The notes below the pieces were generated by a model. That model had not been told where the DNA came from. It saw only the letters and a list, made by a program, of their open reading frames with translations, and did no database searches. Shown here one piece after another: positions 1 to 11,200 of a stretch of DNA of 50,658 bases (positions within the stretch are counted from its first letter, which is position 1; each line of letters opens with the position of its first letter). A program made the translations under genes and the position numbers. The DNA is from Flavobacterium beibuense F44-8. Its GTDB lineage: Bacteria; Bacteroidota; Bacteroidia; Flavobacteriales; Flavobacteriaceae. Location of the stretch: the NCBI RefSeq assembly GCF_000769915.1, contig NZ_JRLV01000026.1:1-50658 (forward strand), written 5' to 3'.

Positions 1-2320
1 AAACGCTGTAACAACCCGTTACCGTGTTCTCCAGTCGTACATAGATGGTCTCGGTAAACGGAGTGGTATTCTGATAGGTTGCCGGGTTGGCAATAACGTT
101 GGTTGCGCTATCGGCATCGGCAAAACTCATATAGTAACTCACCGCGTAATCTACGTTACCGCCGGTGATCTCTGTATCTTTTGTGGTCAAATCAAACTCC
201 TCGATACCGTCGTTGGCATCAGGGTCCGTCTGGTCACACTGAACGTAGTTCGTGATTGGGGTTAGGATGGTTGGAAGGGGGTGAACAAGTAATTGTATCT
301 CTTCAATAGTATAACAATCGGTAGTTGTACCATCTTCCACTACTCTCATATAAATCGTCTGTCCACCTGCTACTGTATTAGTAAACAAAGGCTGTGGCTG
401 AGGAGTTAAGTTAGCCTCGGCATCTGCTTGGTTAAGGTGAATAGTAACCGTATATCCTGTTTGGTTATTTAATGCCTCGGCAATAGCCGGAGCCAAATCA
501 AATTCGGCAACACCATCATTAGTAGCATCGTCACAAAGTTCAAGCGGAGTTACAGACATAAGTACCGGAGCTGCATTAATAGTAAATGGCACTGTACTAC
601 TACCTGCTATTAAACAGTTCTCAATATCTTCCTCTACACTATAAGTAATATCATAAGTACCCGGTGTACTGGCAAACAAATCTATCTCCCCTGTATCAGG
701 ATCTATTACCACCTCTGCAGGAGCACTAAAAGTCCCACCTGTGGTAAAATCAGTTCCTGTAGTTGGCGTCACTGTACCATCACTGGTACAAAGTGCTCCA
801 GGAAGGGTAAAATCGGTAACCGGATCCTGTCCCGGGTTCACTGTAACTACCAAAGGATAGGCTGGTGTTTGACATCCGGCATCTGATTCCTGTAAAACAT
901 AATAGGTAACAGAACCTACAACCGAGGTATCTGGCGTTGGATTAGAGTACGGGGTACCGTTAAGGTAATACAACATAGTATAACCCGGTTCATCTACCGG
1001 AATATCTATAGGTACTGCCGTTTGTCCCTGACAATAGGTAATATCTGTAACTACAGGATCTAAAGGGTATGGTCCCGTATAAGAGACCTCTATCGTACTT
1101 GTACAGTATTCTGTAGTCCAGTCAAAGTAATAACTCCCCTGAACCGAAAATCCTGATACATCTACATTATTTGAAGTAGGATCTGAAAAAGTTACTGTTG
1201 AAGGGTTACTATCGTGAGCAGACCATGTACCTGTACCTGCCGCTTCTAAGCTAGCTACAAGCTCACCACAATCCATATAGAAAGGATTAGGCGAAATGAT
1301 ACCGTTATTAGCCGTAAAACTAATTGCATCTAAAAAGTTACCCACACTCGCGCCTCCTACACTGGAAACCGACTGCAGTATAAAACGTGTTACCGGCTGA
1401 TTATCCGGCACAGTGTAAGTACCTGTATTATAACTCCAGGCCGTATTTCCCGTAGATACAGTTGTTACCGGAGTATATGGCCCTCCCGGAGGACCTGCTA
1501 ATAACTGACAGGTGTCGGTACCCTGACGTCCGCGGTGTGCAAACCCATAATTAAATACTGTTGACTGCGGAGTATCATAATCCTGATAAACTCCAGAAAC
1601 CACATTGGCATTAAGCTCTATAAACTGGTCACCACTATATGCCGGTACATTTTCATAGTTAGGCTGCTGCCAAAACTCCATTGTCTGATCTGAAGCGGTA
1701 GTACGCCATCCCTGTACCACATTATGATTTACAAATGTTGGAAAATTAGACCATGTAAGATTAGGAAGCTCAAAATCGTAGTTCACGGTTGTAATTAAAC
1801 ACTCTGTCTGGTTATTATTAGACGGTGGCGGTGGTGTAGTAACACAAACCAAAAAAGTATTGGTTAAACTGGGAGATGTGGTATTAAAGTAAATCTTTAC
1901 TTTATAAGTATCTCCAATATTAAGCCCTGAGGCATTAAGTACGTTGTTTTGGCTACACGAAAGCATAGTCAGTCCTGTACAATCTCCTTCATACAAAACA
2001 ATTACCATAGGCTGCGGTGTACCCGAAAAGTTGGATAAAGCAACGGTATGTGCAGTAGAAGTCGCCGTAAACTCATACCAAACATCGGCACCGTTTTGGG
2101 CCGTACATGTAGCACCGAGTACAGAAGCCGTAGCCTGGGCAAAAGTGGCTGTGGTTCCGGAGGCACAAATCTCAGTTGGGTTTACGGTTAGAGGTGTTGC
2201 TCCCGCACAATCATCATTTGCAGGGGGAAGCAACATTTCATTACTTGAAAGTGCATAGCCGAAATTACAGCCAAACACTAAAAGTAATAAGGCATAAAAA
2301 GTAAATTTAATTCTTCCCAT
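1..2320 (-). CDS. Large secreted/T9SS-type surface protein, N-terminal part (runs off left edge)
   Basis: An uninterrupted minus-strand reading frame of about 773 residues starts at the ATG whose complement is 2318-2320 and is still open at base 1. The start is chosen because it is followed at once by a good signal peptide (MGRIKFTFYALLLLVFGCNF). After it comes a Cys-containing domain with motifs such as DVWYEFTATSTAHTVAL, typical of PPC/carbohydrate-binding-like modules. Next is a jelly-roll-like region (QFIELNANVVSGVYQ, residues about 230-330). Then come repeats of the kind CDDATNDGVAEFDLAPAI and CDQTDPDANDGIEEFDL, which recur in giant flavobacterial adhesins. Such proteins usually end in a T9SS type B C-terminal domain, but that part lies outside the window. 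Function as an exported adhesin is inferred. It points away from the DUF4856 gene's promoter and forms its own unit. Confidence 0.85.
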   Translation of the reverse strand, partial: MGRIKFTFYALLLLVFGCNFGYALSSNEMLLPPANDDCAGATPLTVNPTEICASGTTATFAQATASVLGATCTAQNGADVWYEFTATSTAHTVALSNFSGTPQPMVIVLYEGDCTGLTMLSCSQNNVLNASGLNIGDTYKVKIYFNTTSPSLTNTFLVCVTTPPPPSNNNQTECLITTVNYDFELPNLTWSNFPTFVNHNVVQGWRTTASDQTMEFWQQPNYENVPAYSGDQFIELNANVVSGVYQDYDTPQSTVFNYGFAHRGRQGTDTCQLLAGPPGGPYTPVTTVSTGNTAWSYNTGTYTVPDNQPVTRFILQSVSSVGGASVGNFLDAISFTANNGIISPNPFYMDCGELVASLEAAGTGTWSAHDSNPSTVTFSDPTSNNVDVSGFSVQGSYYFDWTTEYCTSTIEVSYTGPYPLDPVVTDITYCQGQTAVPIDIPVDEPGYTMLYYLNGTPYSNPTPDTSVVGSVTYYVLQESDAGCQTPAYPLVVTVNPGQDPVTDFTLPGALCTSDGTVTPTTGTDFTTGGTFSAPAEVVIDPDTGEIDLFASTPGTYDITYSVEEDIENCLIAGSSTVPFTINAAPVLMSVTPLELCDDATNDGVAEFDLAPAIAEALNNQTGYTVTIHLNQADAEANLTPQPQPLFTNTVAGGQTIYMRVVEDGTTTDCYTIEEIQLLVHPLPTILTPITNYVQCDQTDPDANDGIEEFDLTTKDTEITGGNVDYAVSYYMSFADADSATNVIANPATYQNTTPFTETIYVRLENTVTGCYSV

Positions 2321-2499
2321 TATGGTGATATTTAACAAGCTAGTCAGTAAAAAGTTGCCCAAATTAACAAATATTCAGGCTTAATTACACAAAAAAAAAC
2401 AAATAAAATTAAACATCTTACATTATAATCAAAATGCATGATGTATTATTATCATTAAAACAATTATAACAGCATTTACCCTAATATCACAATATGTTA

Positions 2500-2529
2500 A
2501 AAAAATAAGGCTGCACAATTGCAGCCTTA
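2500..2529 (-). terminator. Rho-independent terminator of the DUF4856 gene
   Basis: TAAGGCTGC and GCAGCCTTA form a 9-bp stem around a 6-base loop. On the minus strand it is followed by a run of seven T. It sits about 30 bases past the stop of the minus-strand lipoprotein gene. Confidence 0.85.
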
Positions 2530-2561
2530 CTCTTATATATTATTAAGGTATATTACATGTA

Positions 2562-3785
2562 TTAGTGACTACCTCCTTCGGTAATTGCCTGCTCTACGGT
2601 AAAGCCGAATCGTTGTGCTATCTGAGCAGAAACAGCATCAGCAGCATTTGATGTGTAATCCATATCCCAAAAACCATTTTCTCCACCAGTAAGGCTTTCT
2701 AACATTGCGTTTACTTCCTCGCCTGTAAAATAAGGAGAATTTGTAGCAGGATTATTAGTAAAGCGTAAACCGGCTATAAAACCATAAGCTTCAGATAGTG
2801 CGTGGAATGACTTAATAGTAGCAAGTTCATCTGTAGATAATAACTCTTTACCCTCATGTAAATAGTATACAGCTCTAACTGCACCTATAACCGAAAGATT
2901 TTGCTTAATTACCTTTATTTGCTCGTTACGTGTAGTATAGTCTTTATTAACGATAGCAGCTCTACCTTTAATGAAAGCATTTTTAATGTTATCTGTAATA
3001 CCTTCAAAATAAGGATTACCATTTACAGTATTCATATAACTTTCCCAGTAGTATTTCTTTACAGAACCATCGGTATTTGTAGTCGTATAACCAAACACAT
3101 AACCATAAGCTTCGTCCCACTTATGCTCCATAGTAGTATAGTTTGCACCATCTTCAAGCGTACCAGCATCATTAGCAAGTTTTGTTTCATCAAGCACAGT
3201 AGTACTTAGGTAATTGTTTAGCGCCTGATCCATAAAGCAAGCTCCCATTAAACCTTTTATAATAGCCTGATTGATTTCAAGTCCGTTACCGTTTACCAGT
3301 CTTTTACCTGCATCTACCGAACCGGCAACACCCGGAGCTCCTGTAGTTTCATACTGTGCTGCCACAGTACCCATTTCGGTAAAAAGGTTATCAAAAGTAG
3401 TTTTGATTTCATTAGCTTCTACTGTGTTAGCCGAAAAATAATCAGCCGAAGCAGCAGTTTTACTCCTTAGTTGCTTACCTGAATTATTAAGTTCATCATC
3501 TGCAAAAGGATTATTACTGTTTGAGAACATGTCTATAACCTTTTGAGCATCAAAGTCAGGATACCCTGCCTGATTTTTAGAATAAGCATCAAACTCAGCA
3601 AGCATTTTTATTCTTTGTGTCTGTCCTGAAAAATTAACGCTTGTTTCGCCGTTTCTCTCAAACTGATAAGTAGAAGGAACATCATACGAAAGTCCGTTAA
3701 CACTATCATCATCACTTGAACATGAAACCAAAGAAGATACAGTAAACGTAGCCGCAGCTAAAATAGTAATAGCTTTAAAATTCAT
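2562..3785 (-). CDS. DUF4856 domain-containing lipoprotein
   Basis: This is a 407-residue lipoprotein. The ATG at 3785 is preferred over a start 12 codons upstream because it puts the lipoprotein signal MNFKAITILAAATFTVSSLVSC at the N-terminus, with the lipobox cysteine followed by SSDDD. The upstream start would also overlap the promoter. The body matches what I recall of the DUF4856 family: a conserved NGLEINQAIIKGLMGACFMDQ-type stretch near the middle, helical repeats, and a C-terminal FWDMDYTSNAADAVSAQIAQRFGF region. DUF4856 proteins are often found beside imelysin-like iron-uptake lipoproteins in Bacteroidota, but no such neighbour is visible here, so an iron role is only a guess. The gene is monocistronic, with its own promoter and terminator. 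Confidence 0.85.
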   Translation of the reverse strand: MNFKAITILAAATFTVSSLVSCSSDDDSVNGLSYDVPSTYQFERNGETSVNFSGQTQRIKMLAEFDAYSKNQAGYPDFDAQKVIDMFSNSNNPFADDELNNSGKQLRSKTAASADYFSANTVEANEIKTTFDNLFTEMGTVAAQYETTGAPGVAGSVDAGKRLVNGNGLEINQAIIKGLMGACFMDQALNNYLSTTVLDETKLANDAGTLEDGANYTTMEHKWDEAYGYVFGYTTTNTDGSVKKYYWESYMNTVNGNPYFEGITDNIKNAFIKGRAAIVNKDYTTRNEQIKVIKQNLSVIGAVRAVYYLHEGKELLSTDELATIKSFHALSEAYGFIAGLRFTNNPATNSPYFTGEEVNAMLESLTGGENGFWDMDYTSNAADAVSAQIAQRFGFTVEQAITEGGSH

Positions 3786-3818
3786 TTTAATATGGATTAA
3801 TTGTTGTTTTAGTGGTCG

Positions 3819-3826
3819 CAAATATA
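3819..3826 (-). promoter_or_regulatory. Bacteroidota -7 element (TATATTTG) of the DUF4856 gene
   Basis: The minus strand reads TATATTTG, a match to the Bacteroidota consensus TAnnTTTG, about 33 bases upstream of the chosen ATG. No clear -33 TTG element is seen. Confidence 0.55.
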
Positions 3827-3986
3827 AAACATTGTTACTTGCAGAATGAAATTATTTATAGTAAATCTAAATAAATTTACTATCAAAAAGCCCCAAAACA
3901 CTAGGCCGATAAAACTAATCAACACAATGTTAACAACTTAAGTCAAATTAAAGCCAATAATAAATATTTACTTATTAAATATTTAT

Positions 3987-3994
3987 TAATTTTG
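3987..3994 (+). promoter_or_regulatory. Bacteroidota -7 element (TAATTTTG)
   Basis: TAATTTTG matches TAnnTTTG and lies about 20 bases before the ATG of the first tandem lipoprotein, implying a very short leader. Confidence 0.5.
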
Positions 3995-4013
3995 TAACTA
4001 AATCCCCCAAATA

Positions 4014-4448
4014 ATGAAACATACTATTTTTACTTTCCTGGCTGGCTTAGTAGCCCTGCTGGGATGTTCCTGTGAACCACAGGAGAGTAATCAAATCACC
4101 ACACAAAATGAGCTTACTTATGTAAGCCAGTCTGTACCAACCCAACTAAAAGGAGGTTATTACTCACACACCAGTATAAATACTACCGGCAAAGAAGAAG
4201 TTGTTATTGAACTGACTGCCGACAGGTTTTGGATTAAGGACATGTATGACCTGAACCTTAGCCAATACAAGGTATTTGTAAACGGAACCTGCTGGACCAT
4301 TATTTATCTTTCTGACACACAAGAGATAAGAATTAGTGATTACATTAAAGAGGAAAACTTTGTACACATCACTTTATGGGAAAACGGACAGATTATTAAC
4401 GACCTTGGCATTTATGACAAGGTGAAAAAAAAGGAACCACAGCCTTAA
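4014..4448 (+). CDS. Small lipoprotein, tandem paralog 1
   Basis: This 144-residue protein has a lipoprotein signal ending at LLGCSC, then EPQESNQ, so it is probably anchored in a membrane. I do not recognise the family. It is clearly a paralog of the gene at 4605-5027: both have the EPQE start, a VPTQL-GGY/GEY segment, TGKEEV, a YDL-L--Y--FVN--CW-IIYL core, EIRISDYIKE and a LWENG near the C-terminus. The conserved domain is about 90 residues, predicted mostly beta. Each copy has its own promoter and terminator, so they are separate transcription units born by duplication. Role unknown. Confidence 0.85.
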   Translation: MKHTIFTFLAGLVALLGCSCEPQESNQITTQNELTYVSQSVPTQLKGGYYSHTSINTTGKEEVVIELTADRFWIKDMYDLNLSQYKVFVNGTCWTIIYLSDTQEIRISDYIKEENFVHITLWENGQIINDLGIYDKVKKKEPQP

Positions 4449-4468
4449 CCGATAATCAGTACTTTGAG

Positions 4469-4498
4469 AAAGACTCCACAATTGTGGAGTCTTTTTTA
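4469..4498 (+). terminator. Terminator after lipoprotein paralog 1
   Basis: A perfect palindrome (AGACTCCACAATTGTGGAGT plus CT) is followed by a T run. It lies 20 bases past the stop codon. Confidence 0.9.
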
Positions 4499-4569
4499 TT
4501 TAATAACAATTTAATCACGTTAATAATTCAATAATTAACTCAAAAATAACTATCAATCAAATAATTACT

Positions 4570-4577
4570 TATATTTG
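4570..4577 (+). promoter_or_regulatory. Bacteroidota -7 element (TATATTTG)
   Basis: TATATTTG matches TAnnTTTG about 28 bases before the start of lipoprotein paralog 2, and downstream of the previous gene's terminator. Confidence 0.55.
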
Positions 4578-4604
4578 TAGCTTAATCCCACACCCCCACG
4601 TTTT

Positions 4605-5027
4605 ATGAAATCTTGTTTTGTAGTAATCCTTTTAGGGATAGTTTCCCTACTAGGAACCTCGTGTGAACCACAGGAGGTTAACCAGGAGCCCACCCAACTC
4701 AGCCCCTACCATAGTACCTACACAGTACCTACTCAACTACAAGGCGAATACACAAAACATACAGGAGCCCCTAAAACGGGCAAAGAGGAGGTTGAAATAA
4801 CAATCACCCCTAACCATGTTTCGGTTAAAGGTTTGTATGACCTCGACCTGAACAGTTACACCATTTTCGTAAACAGCGACTGTTGGTTAATTATTTACCT
4901 GAATGACTCATTTGAGATTAGGATAAGTGATTATATCAAAGAGCTCAACTTAATTGTTGTTACGCTATGGGAAAACGGAGTTCAAACTGCCGAGTTAGGC
5001 GTGTTTGACAAAACAACTGCTCAGTAA
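4605..5027 (+). CDS. Small lipoprotein, tandem paralog 2
   Basis: This 140-residue protein has a signal peptide ending LLGTSC followed by EPQEVNQ, a standard lipobox. It shares with the gene at 4014-4448 the same order of motifs: VPTQLQGEY, TGKEEVEI, LYDLDLNSYTIFVN, CWLIIYL, EIRISDYIKELN and LWENG. The divergence is high enough to suggest an old duplication. Function is unknown. It is followed by its own terminator and lies upstream of the giant T9SS adhesin, from which it is separated by a promoter. Confidence 0.85.
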   Translation: MKSCFVVILLGIVSLLGTSCEPQEVNQEPTQLSPYHSTYTVPTQLQGEYTKHTGAPKTGKEEVEITITPNHVSVKGLYDLDLNSYTIFVNSDCWLIIYLNDSFEIRISDYIKELNLIVVTLWENGVQTAELGVFDKTTAQ

Positions 5028-5028
5028 A

Positions 5029-5064
5029 AACAAAAACCCCGGCAATTACCGGGGTTTGTTTTTA
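5029..5064 (+). terminator. Terminator after lipoprotein paralog 2
   Basis: AACCCCGG and CCGGGGTT form a GC-rich stem around CAATTA. It is flanked by an A-rich 5' arm and followed by TTTGTTTTT, immediately after the stop codon. Confidence 0.9.
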
Positions 5065-5242
5065 TAATCAAGATATATAATTCTAATAGTCAAAGAAATT
5101 AGATAACAATATCTGAGGACACAAAAACTAAACAAAACACTACTAACCAACTAATTAAACAAAAAAGGATAAATCCCCTTTTTGCACACGGTAATAAACC
5201 CCTTAATTATTTATGCTTAACTATACGTTAACAAAATATTCG

Positions 5243-5250
5243 TAGGTTTG
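5243..5250 (+). promoter_or_regulatory. Bacteroidota -7 element (TAGGTTTG)
   Basis: TAGGTTTG matches TAnnTTTG about 50 bases upstream of the giant adhesin's ATG. It is the likely promoter for the adhesin-PorP operon. Confidence 0.55.
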
Positions 5251-5299
5251 CGGAACCTAATCAATTATTAACCCGCCCCCACTTAAATTAAAATTGTGT

Positions 5300-8200
5300 A
5301 TGAAACAATTTTACCTTTTCATGGCCCTACTGCTGTGTTCATTCACATTATTGGCTACACCAAAAACCGCGGACTTATTTGATATCGATCCGCCGGTAGT
5401 TATCGGAACCTCAACACTATGTGGCTCCGGAGATGTTACACTATCAGCCTCATCTGTACCGGGTGCAGAAATTAACTGGTACGATGTAGAAACCGGGGGA
5501 ACTCCTTTGGTAACAGGAGAAAGTTTTTCTGTCAATGGGCTTTCGACAACCACAACCTATTACGCCGAAGCGAGTCTTAACGGAGAAGTTTCAGACAGAA
5601 CTGCATTTACTATTACGGTAAGCGAACCTCCCGTGGTTAATGATATTGATTTTGTAGACAATCAATGTTCCGGACTGGATATATTGTTTTCTGCAAACAT
5701 CACTAACGGTACCGCTCCCTACACTTATTCGTGGGATTTTGGGGATGGAGAAACCTCAACCGAGACAACACCCTCCCATCCTTTTTACAGTATAGGCTGT
5801 AGCACTGAAGAATTTGAAGTAACACTTACTGTTACCGATGCAAACGGATGTACAGACACTTATAACACCACTGTTACGGTTAAACAAAAACCAGATGTTG
5901 CCATAGAGGATCAGGATGTTTTTGCTCCCTTTAGTAATTGTGATAACAGTCCGTCACAGGGTAACTCCAATTACACCATTACCATAAATAACATTTCGCA
6001 AAACACCTGTGCAAATAACTATTCCTTAGACTGGGGAGATGGTGAGACACAAACAAACCTTGATTTTACCGATTTTCCTTTAAGCCACACCTATACTCAG
6101 CTGGGCTCTTTTAACCTTGCTGTTACAGCATTTGGTTCAAACGGATGTAACAATACCCAAGTTTATGTGGTAGCCAACCAAAGTAACCCGGCAGGTAGTT
6201 TGGGTACGCTGGGATCTACAACAGGACTTTGTGCTCCGGCAGAAGTACCTTTCACTATAGGTAACTGGGAATTTAACTCTCCGGGGACGACGTATATACT
6301 TGACTTTGGCGACGGACAATCGGTTACATTAAACCACCCGCTAACAGAAACTACCATATACCATAGCTATGGAGCAACATCGTGTCCCAACACTAGTTTC
6401 ACAGCAACACTTACTGTTACCAATGGTTGTGACAGCACTCCATATACAGCAGGTAACGTACAGGTAAGAATAAACCCTACAGCCCAGTTTGATGGTCCTG
6501 CAAGAGGATGTATTAACGAAAGTATATGTTTTGAAAACACAACACTACAAGGAACTTTTGGCTCCAGTTGTAACGAAATGACAGAGTACACATGGAATTT
6601 TGGGGATCCTTCATCCCCAAATAATATTATTACTGTAAACGCTACAGACCCTCCTGATCAATGCCATACTTTCTCGGCACCCGGGACCTATACCGTTTCA
6701 CTTACAACAGGTAACCCGTGTGGCAACTCTACCTACACACAAACCATTTGTATTGAGAGTCCGCTTGCCCCTGATTTTGACTTAAACACAAACGAGGGAT
6801 GTGCACCATTGGCGATAGCAACAACAAATACAACAGACGAAAGCAACTCCTGTGATGTAATATACAACTGGAGCGTAACATTTGCAGCAGCCGAATGTGA
6901 TACCAATACTACTCCCGAATGGAGTTTCGCAAATGGTACAGATGCCGATTCAAAAGATGCTGCCTTTACATTTAACACCGCAGGAACATACACTATAAGA
7001 CTTATAGCTACCAATATTTGTGGTGCTGAACAGATTACCAAAACAGTAACGGTAAGAAAACCGCCTACGGTGACTATAGACCCTATAGATCCATTATGTG
7101 GTGCTACCGAAGTAACCATTACACCTACTGCAACCATTACCGAATGTAATGGCGGAACTCCTACTTATTTATGGGATTTTCCGGGTGGCACACCTTCAAC
7201 CTCTACTGATGCTGAGCCTAGCGTAACCTATACCACATCGGGCACACATACTTTTACTGTTGCTATTACTAACGATTGTGGCACGGTATCCGACTCACAA
7301 TCTATAATCATTGGTCCTATCGTATTTGCCGAAGCAGGAGATGATGCAACTATTTGCGAAGGCGAATCAACCACTTTAGAAGGTATTGCCACAGGCGGAT
7401 CAGGAATTGGATATACCTATAGTTGGGCTCCTGCAACAGGACTTACCAATGCAACAACTGCAACACCCGAAGCTGCTCCAGCAATAACCACTACCTATAC
7501 TTTAACCATAACCGACTCTAACGGATGTACGGCAACAGACGAGGTTACCGTTTTTGTAAACCAAATAAATCAGGGTGCTATAGCCGCTACCCAAACTATT
7601 TGTAACGGAGGTGACCCTGTAGCCCTTACAGAAACCACAGTCGCAACAGCTGAAGGAACAATCACTTACCAATGGGAAATATCAACCACCAGTAACATAA
7701 CCGGCTTTACCGATGTTGCAGGAGCTACAGATGCAACTTACGACCCTCCGGTTACCAATCAAAATACCTGGTACAGAAGAAGGGTTACAAGTACGCTAAA
7801 CGGCGTGGAATGTAGCGCTACTACCAACTTTATAGCCATTACTGTTAACGATGTTTACGAAGGTGTTATTGAAGAAGATCAAACCATTTGTACAGGAGGC
7901 GTTCCTAATACCATTACTACTTCTACATTGGCGTCGGGCGTAGGAACATTAACCTACCAGTGGCAAAGCTCTGCAGATGATATAACCTATACTGATATTG
8001 CAGGAGCAACTGCCGAAACTTACACTCCCGGAGCACTTACAGCTACAACCTACTACAGGCGCATAGTTACGAGTACTTTTAACGGTGTTGCATGTCAGGC
8101 TACCAGTAACAGTATAATCATAACCGTATCACCAGACCCTGTAATTGACAGTGAGCCATTACCAACTCAGTCTCTTTGTCAAAATGCTACGGCTACAACT

Positions 8201-11200
8201 CTTGAAGTTACAGCATCGGGCGGTGTAGGGTCATATACTTATCAATGGTACAGCAATACCGCTAACGATAACACTTCGGGGACACCCGTAACAGGAGCCA
8301 CAGCTTCAACATTTACTCCACCTACAGACGTTGCGGGCATGGTATACTACTACTGCGTGGTATCGCAAACCGGACTGGGATGTAGTGTTACTTCACAAAC
8401 TGCCGAGGTAAATATTATAGCCGCTCCGGTTTTTAGTGAGCAACCACTTTCCAGCGATGTATGTTTAAACGGTACTCCTAATACACTTTCTGTAACCTAT
8501 ACAAACGGTACAGGAACACCGTCTTATCAGTGGTATTCCAACACTATTAACGACAACACAACAGGAACCGAAATTACAGGAGCTACAAGCTCTACCTATA
8601 CACCTCCAACCGCAACAGAAGGCACAACTTATTACTACTGTGTGATTACCTTCCCTGTAGGAGGCTGTTCTCTAATAGCATCAGACACTGCTGAAGTAAA
8701 TGTAAATGCCATACCGGTAATTACTGACCAACCAACTGAGACACAAAGCTTATGTGTAGGCGGTACTGCTTCCTACCTAAGTGTAGCTTATGATGGTGAC
8801 GGAGGTAACACAAATTACCAATGGTACAGTAATACTACAGCTTCAAACTCCGGAGGTACATTAATTACAGGAGCGACTCAGGATACTTATACTCCTCCTG
8901 CTTTTACAGCCGAAGGAACTTATTACTATTATGTAACTGTTGATTTTGAAAACAACGGATGCGGTAACCTTACCAGTGAAGTTGCCGAAGTTATTGTAGT
9001 ACCTGATCCGGTTGTTACACAACAACCATTAGTAACCCAGTCATTGTGCCAGAGTCCGTTTGCAGAAGATGTAACTGTAACTGCTACAGGCGGCGTAGGA
9101 TTACTTTCGTACCAATGGTACAGCAACACAGCAAACAGTAATACAGGAGGTACCGAAATAGCCGGAGCAACAGCAAACACCTACTCCCCTCCTGCCGATA
9201 CAGTAGGCACAGTTTATTACTATTGTATTATTACTGCAGAAGGATCGGGCTGTAGTGTAACAAGTGATACCACAGAGGTGATTGTAAATCCTTCTCCGAT
9301 TATTAGCACGCAACCACAGTCCGAAGATCTTTGTTTCGGGCAACCAATATCAGAACTTAATGTTGACTACACCAATGGCACAGGCACACCTATCTACCAA
9401 TGGTACAGCAATACGGTAAACGATACAACCTCAGGCATTCCAATTGCAGGAGCAACATCGGCAACATATCAGCCTACAGACACCAACCCGGGAACTTTAT
9501 ACTACTATTGTGAAATTACATTCCCAATAGAAGGCTGTTCGGTAATCTTATCAGAAACTGCTGCAATATCAATATATGCTCTACCATCGGTTAACGACAT
9601 TAATACAGAAACCTGTAGCAACCAAACATTTACTGTTACCCCAACTGATGGTAACGGGAACAATGTTCCTGCAAACACTATGTACACATGGACAGCTCCG
9701 GCAGGTACTGGCTTTACAGGTGGTAGTGAACAAACTACTCCGCAACCGGAAATCAGCCAGACATTAATCAATACTACCAATGCAACGGTAACGGCTACCT
9801 ATACGGTTACACCTGTTGTTAATAACTGTAATGGTGAAACATTCACGGTTACGGTTACCTTATACCCTGCTGCAACTATTGAAAATGGTGAACTACTTGT
9901 TTGTAGCGGAAATGACTTTAGTTATGACCCTGTAGCCAACGCGACTATACTTCCTGCAGGAACAGTATACCAATGGGATGCTCCTGTAGTTACAGGTGGT
10001 ATTACCGGAGGCACATCCGGCAGCGGCGCATCATTGGTTACAGGTACACTTACTAACCCTACAGCAGCCAACCAGACAGCTACCTATACTGTTACCCCTG
10101 TATCTCCTGACGGAAACTGTACAGGAGAACCTTTTGAAGTGGTAGTTACGGTTAGTCCGGAATTTAGTGTATCATCTGATGTTTCAGACTATAACGGATT
10201 CCAGATAAGCACATCGGGAGCTACAGACGGTTGGATTAACCTTACCCCTACAGGAGGCTCGGGCAGTTACACTTATAACTGGACCGGCCCTGACGGATTT
10301 ACTGCTGACACCCAAAATATTGAAAACTTAGGCGAAGGCACCTATACCGTTGTTATAAGTGATGGTTTATGTAACGATATAGAACTTACCATACAAATCA
10401 ATGCACCGCTTCCGCTTACTATTGGTGAAGCCGATGCAAACCACGTGGATGTTAGTTGTTTTGGAGCCGCTACGGGTGTTATCGAAATAGAGATTACTCA
10501 GGTTTCCATTGCTCCTTTTGATTATGTACTGATGCTTGAAGACGGCACTGTAATTGAAACGGTTGAAGATACTTTTGCTGAAAATTATGTTTTTGACAAT
10601 TTACCTGCGGGCAACTATACCGTGCAGGTTACCGATGCTAACGGTACTGTTAAAACACTTGAGGATATTATTATCACTCAGCCGGAATCGGGCGTAACAA
10701 TTACACAAGCTGTTATTACCGATTTTAACGGATTTAGTATAAGTTGTTTTGGTAATCAGGATGCTGCTATAGACCTTACTGTTGAAGGTGGTTATCCGGG
10801 ATACACCTATAGTTGGACCGGTCCTAACGGGTTTACTGCCGACACTCAGGATATTGCCAACCTGCAACCGGGTACGTATACCATAGTTATTAATGATACT
10901 ACAGGAGCTTGTCCGTTAACGGAAAACTATATCATCACAGAACCGCAACCTATAACTTATACCGGTACAGTTTCAAACTATAACGGTTATGGTGTGAGCT
11001 GTTTTGGCGGAAATAACGGTTTTATAAACATATCTCCTACAGGAGGTACTTCTGATTATATTTATGCATGGACAGGGCCTAACGGGTTTACCTCAACCGA
11101 GCAAAATCTTACCGGATTGGTTGCAGGCACGTATGAACTTACACTAACCGACACCAATAACTGTACAGCCCTTAGCAGCACTTACACACTAACCGAACCG

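Noticed and set aside
1944..2258. 104-codon plus-strand ORF inside the first gene
   Set aside because: It lies antisense to a continuous minus-strand adhesin frame that has a signal peptide and domain motifs; a shadow.
8150..9570. Possible CRISPR-like periodic repeat
   Set aside because: The period of about 290 bases encodes Ig-like protein domains in one frame; no short identical repeats with unique spacers occur anywhere in the window.
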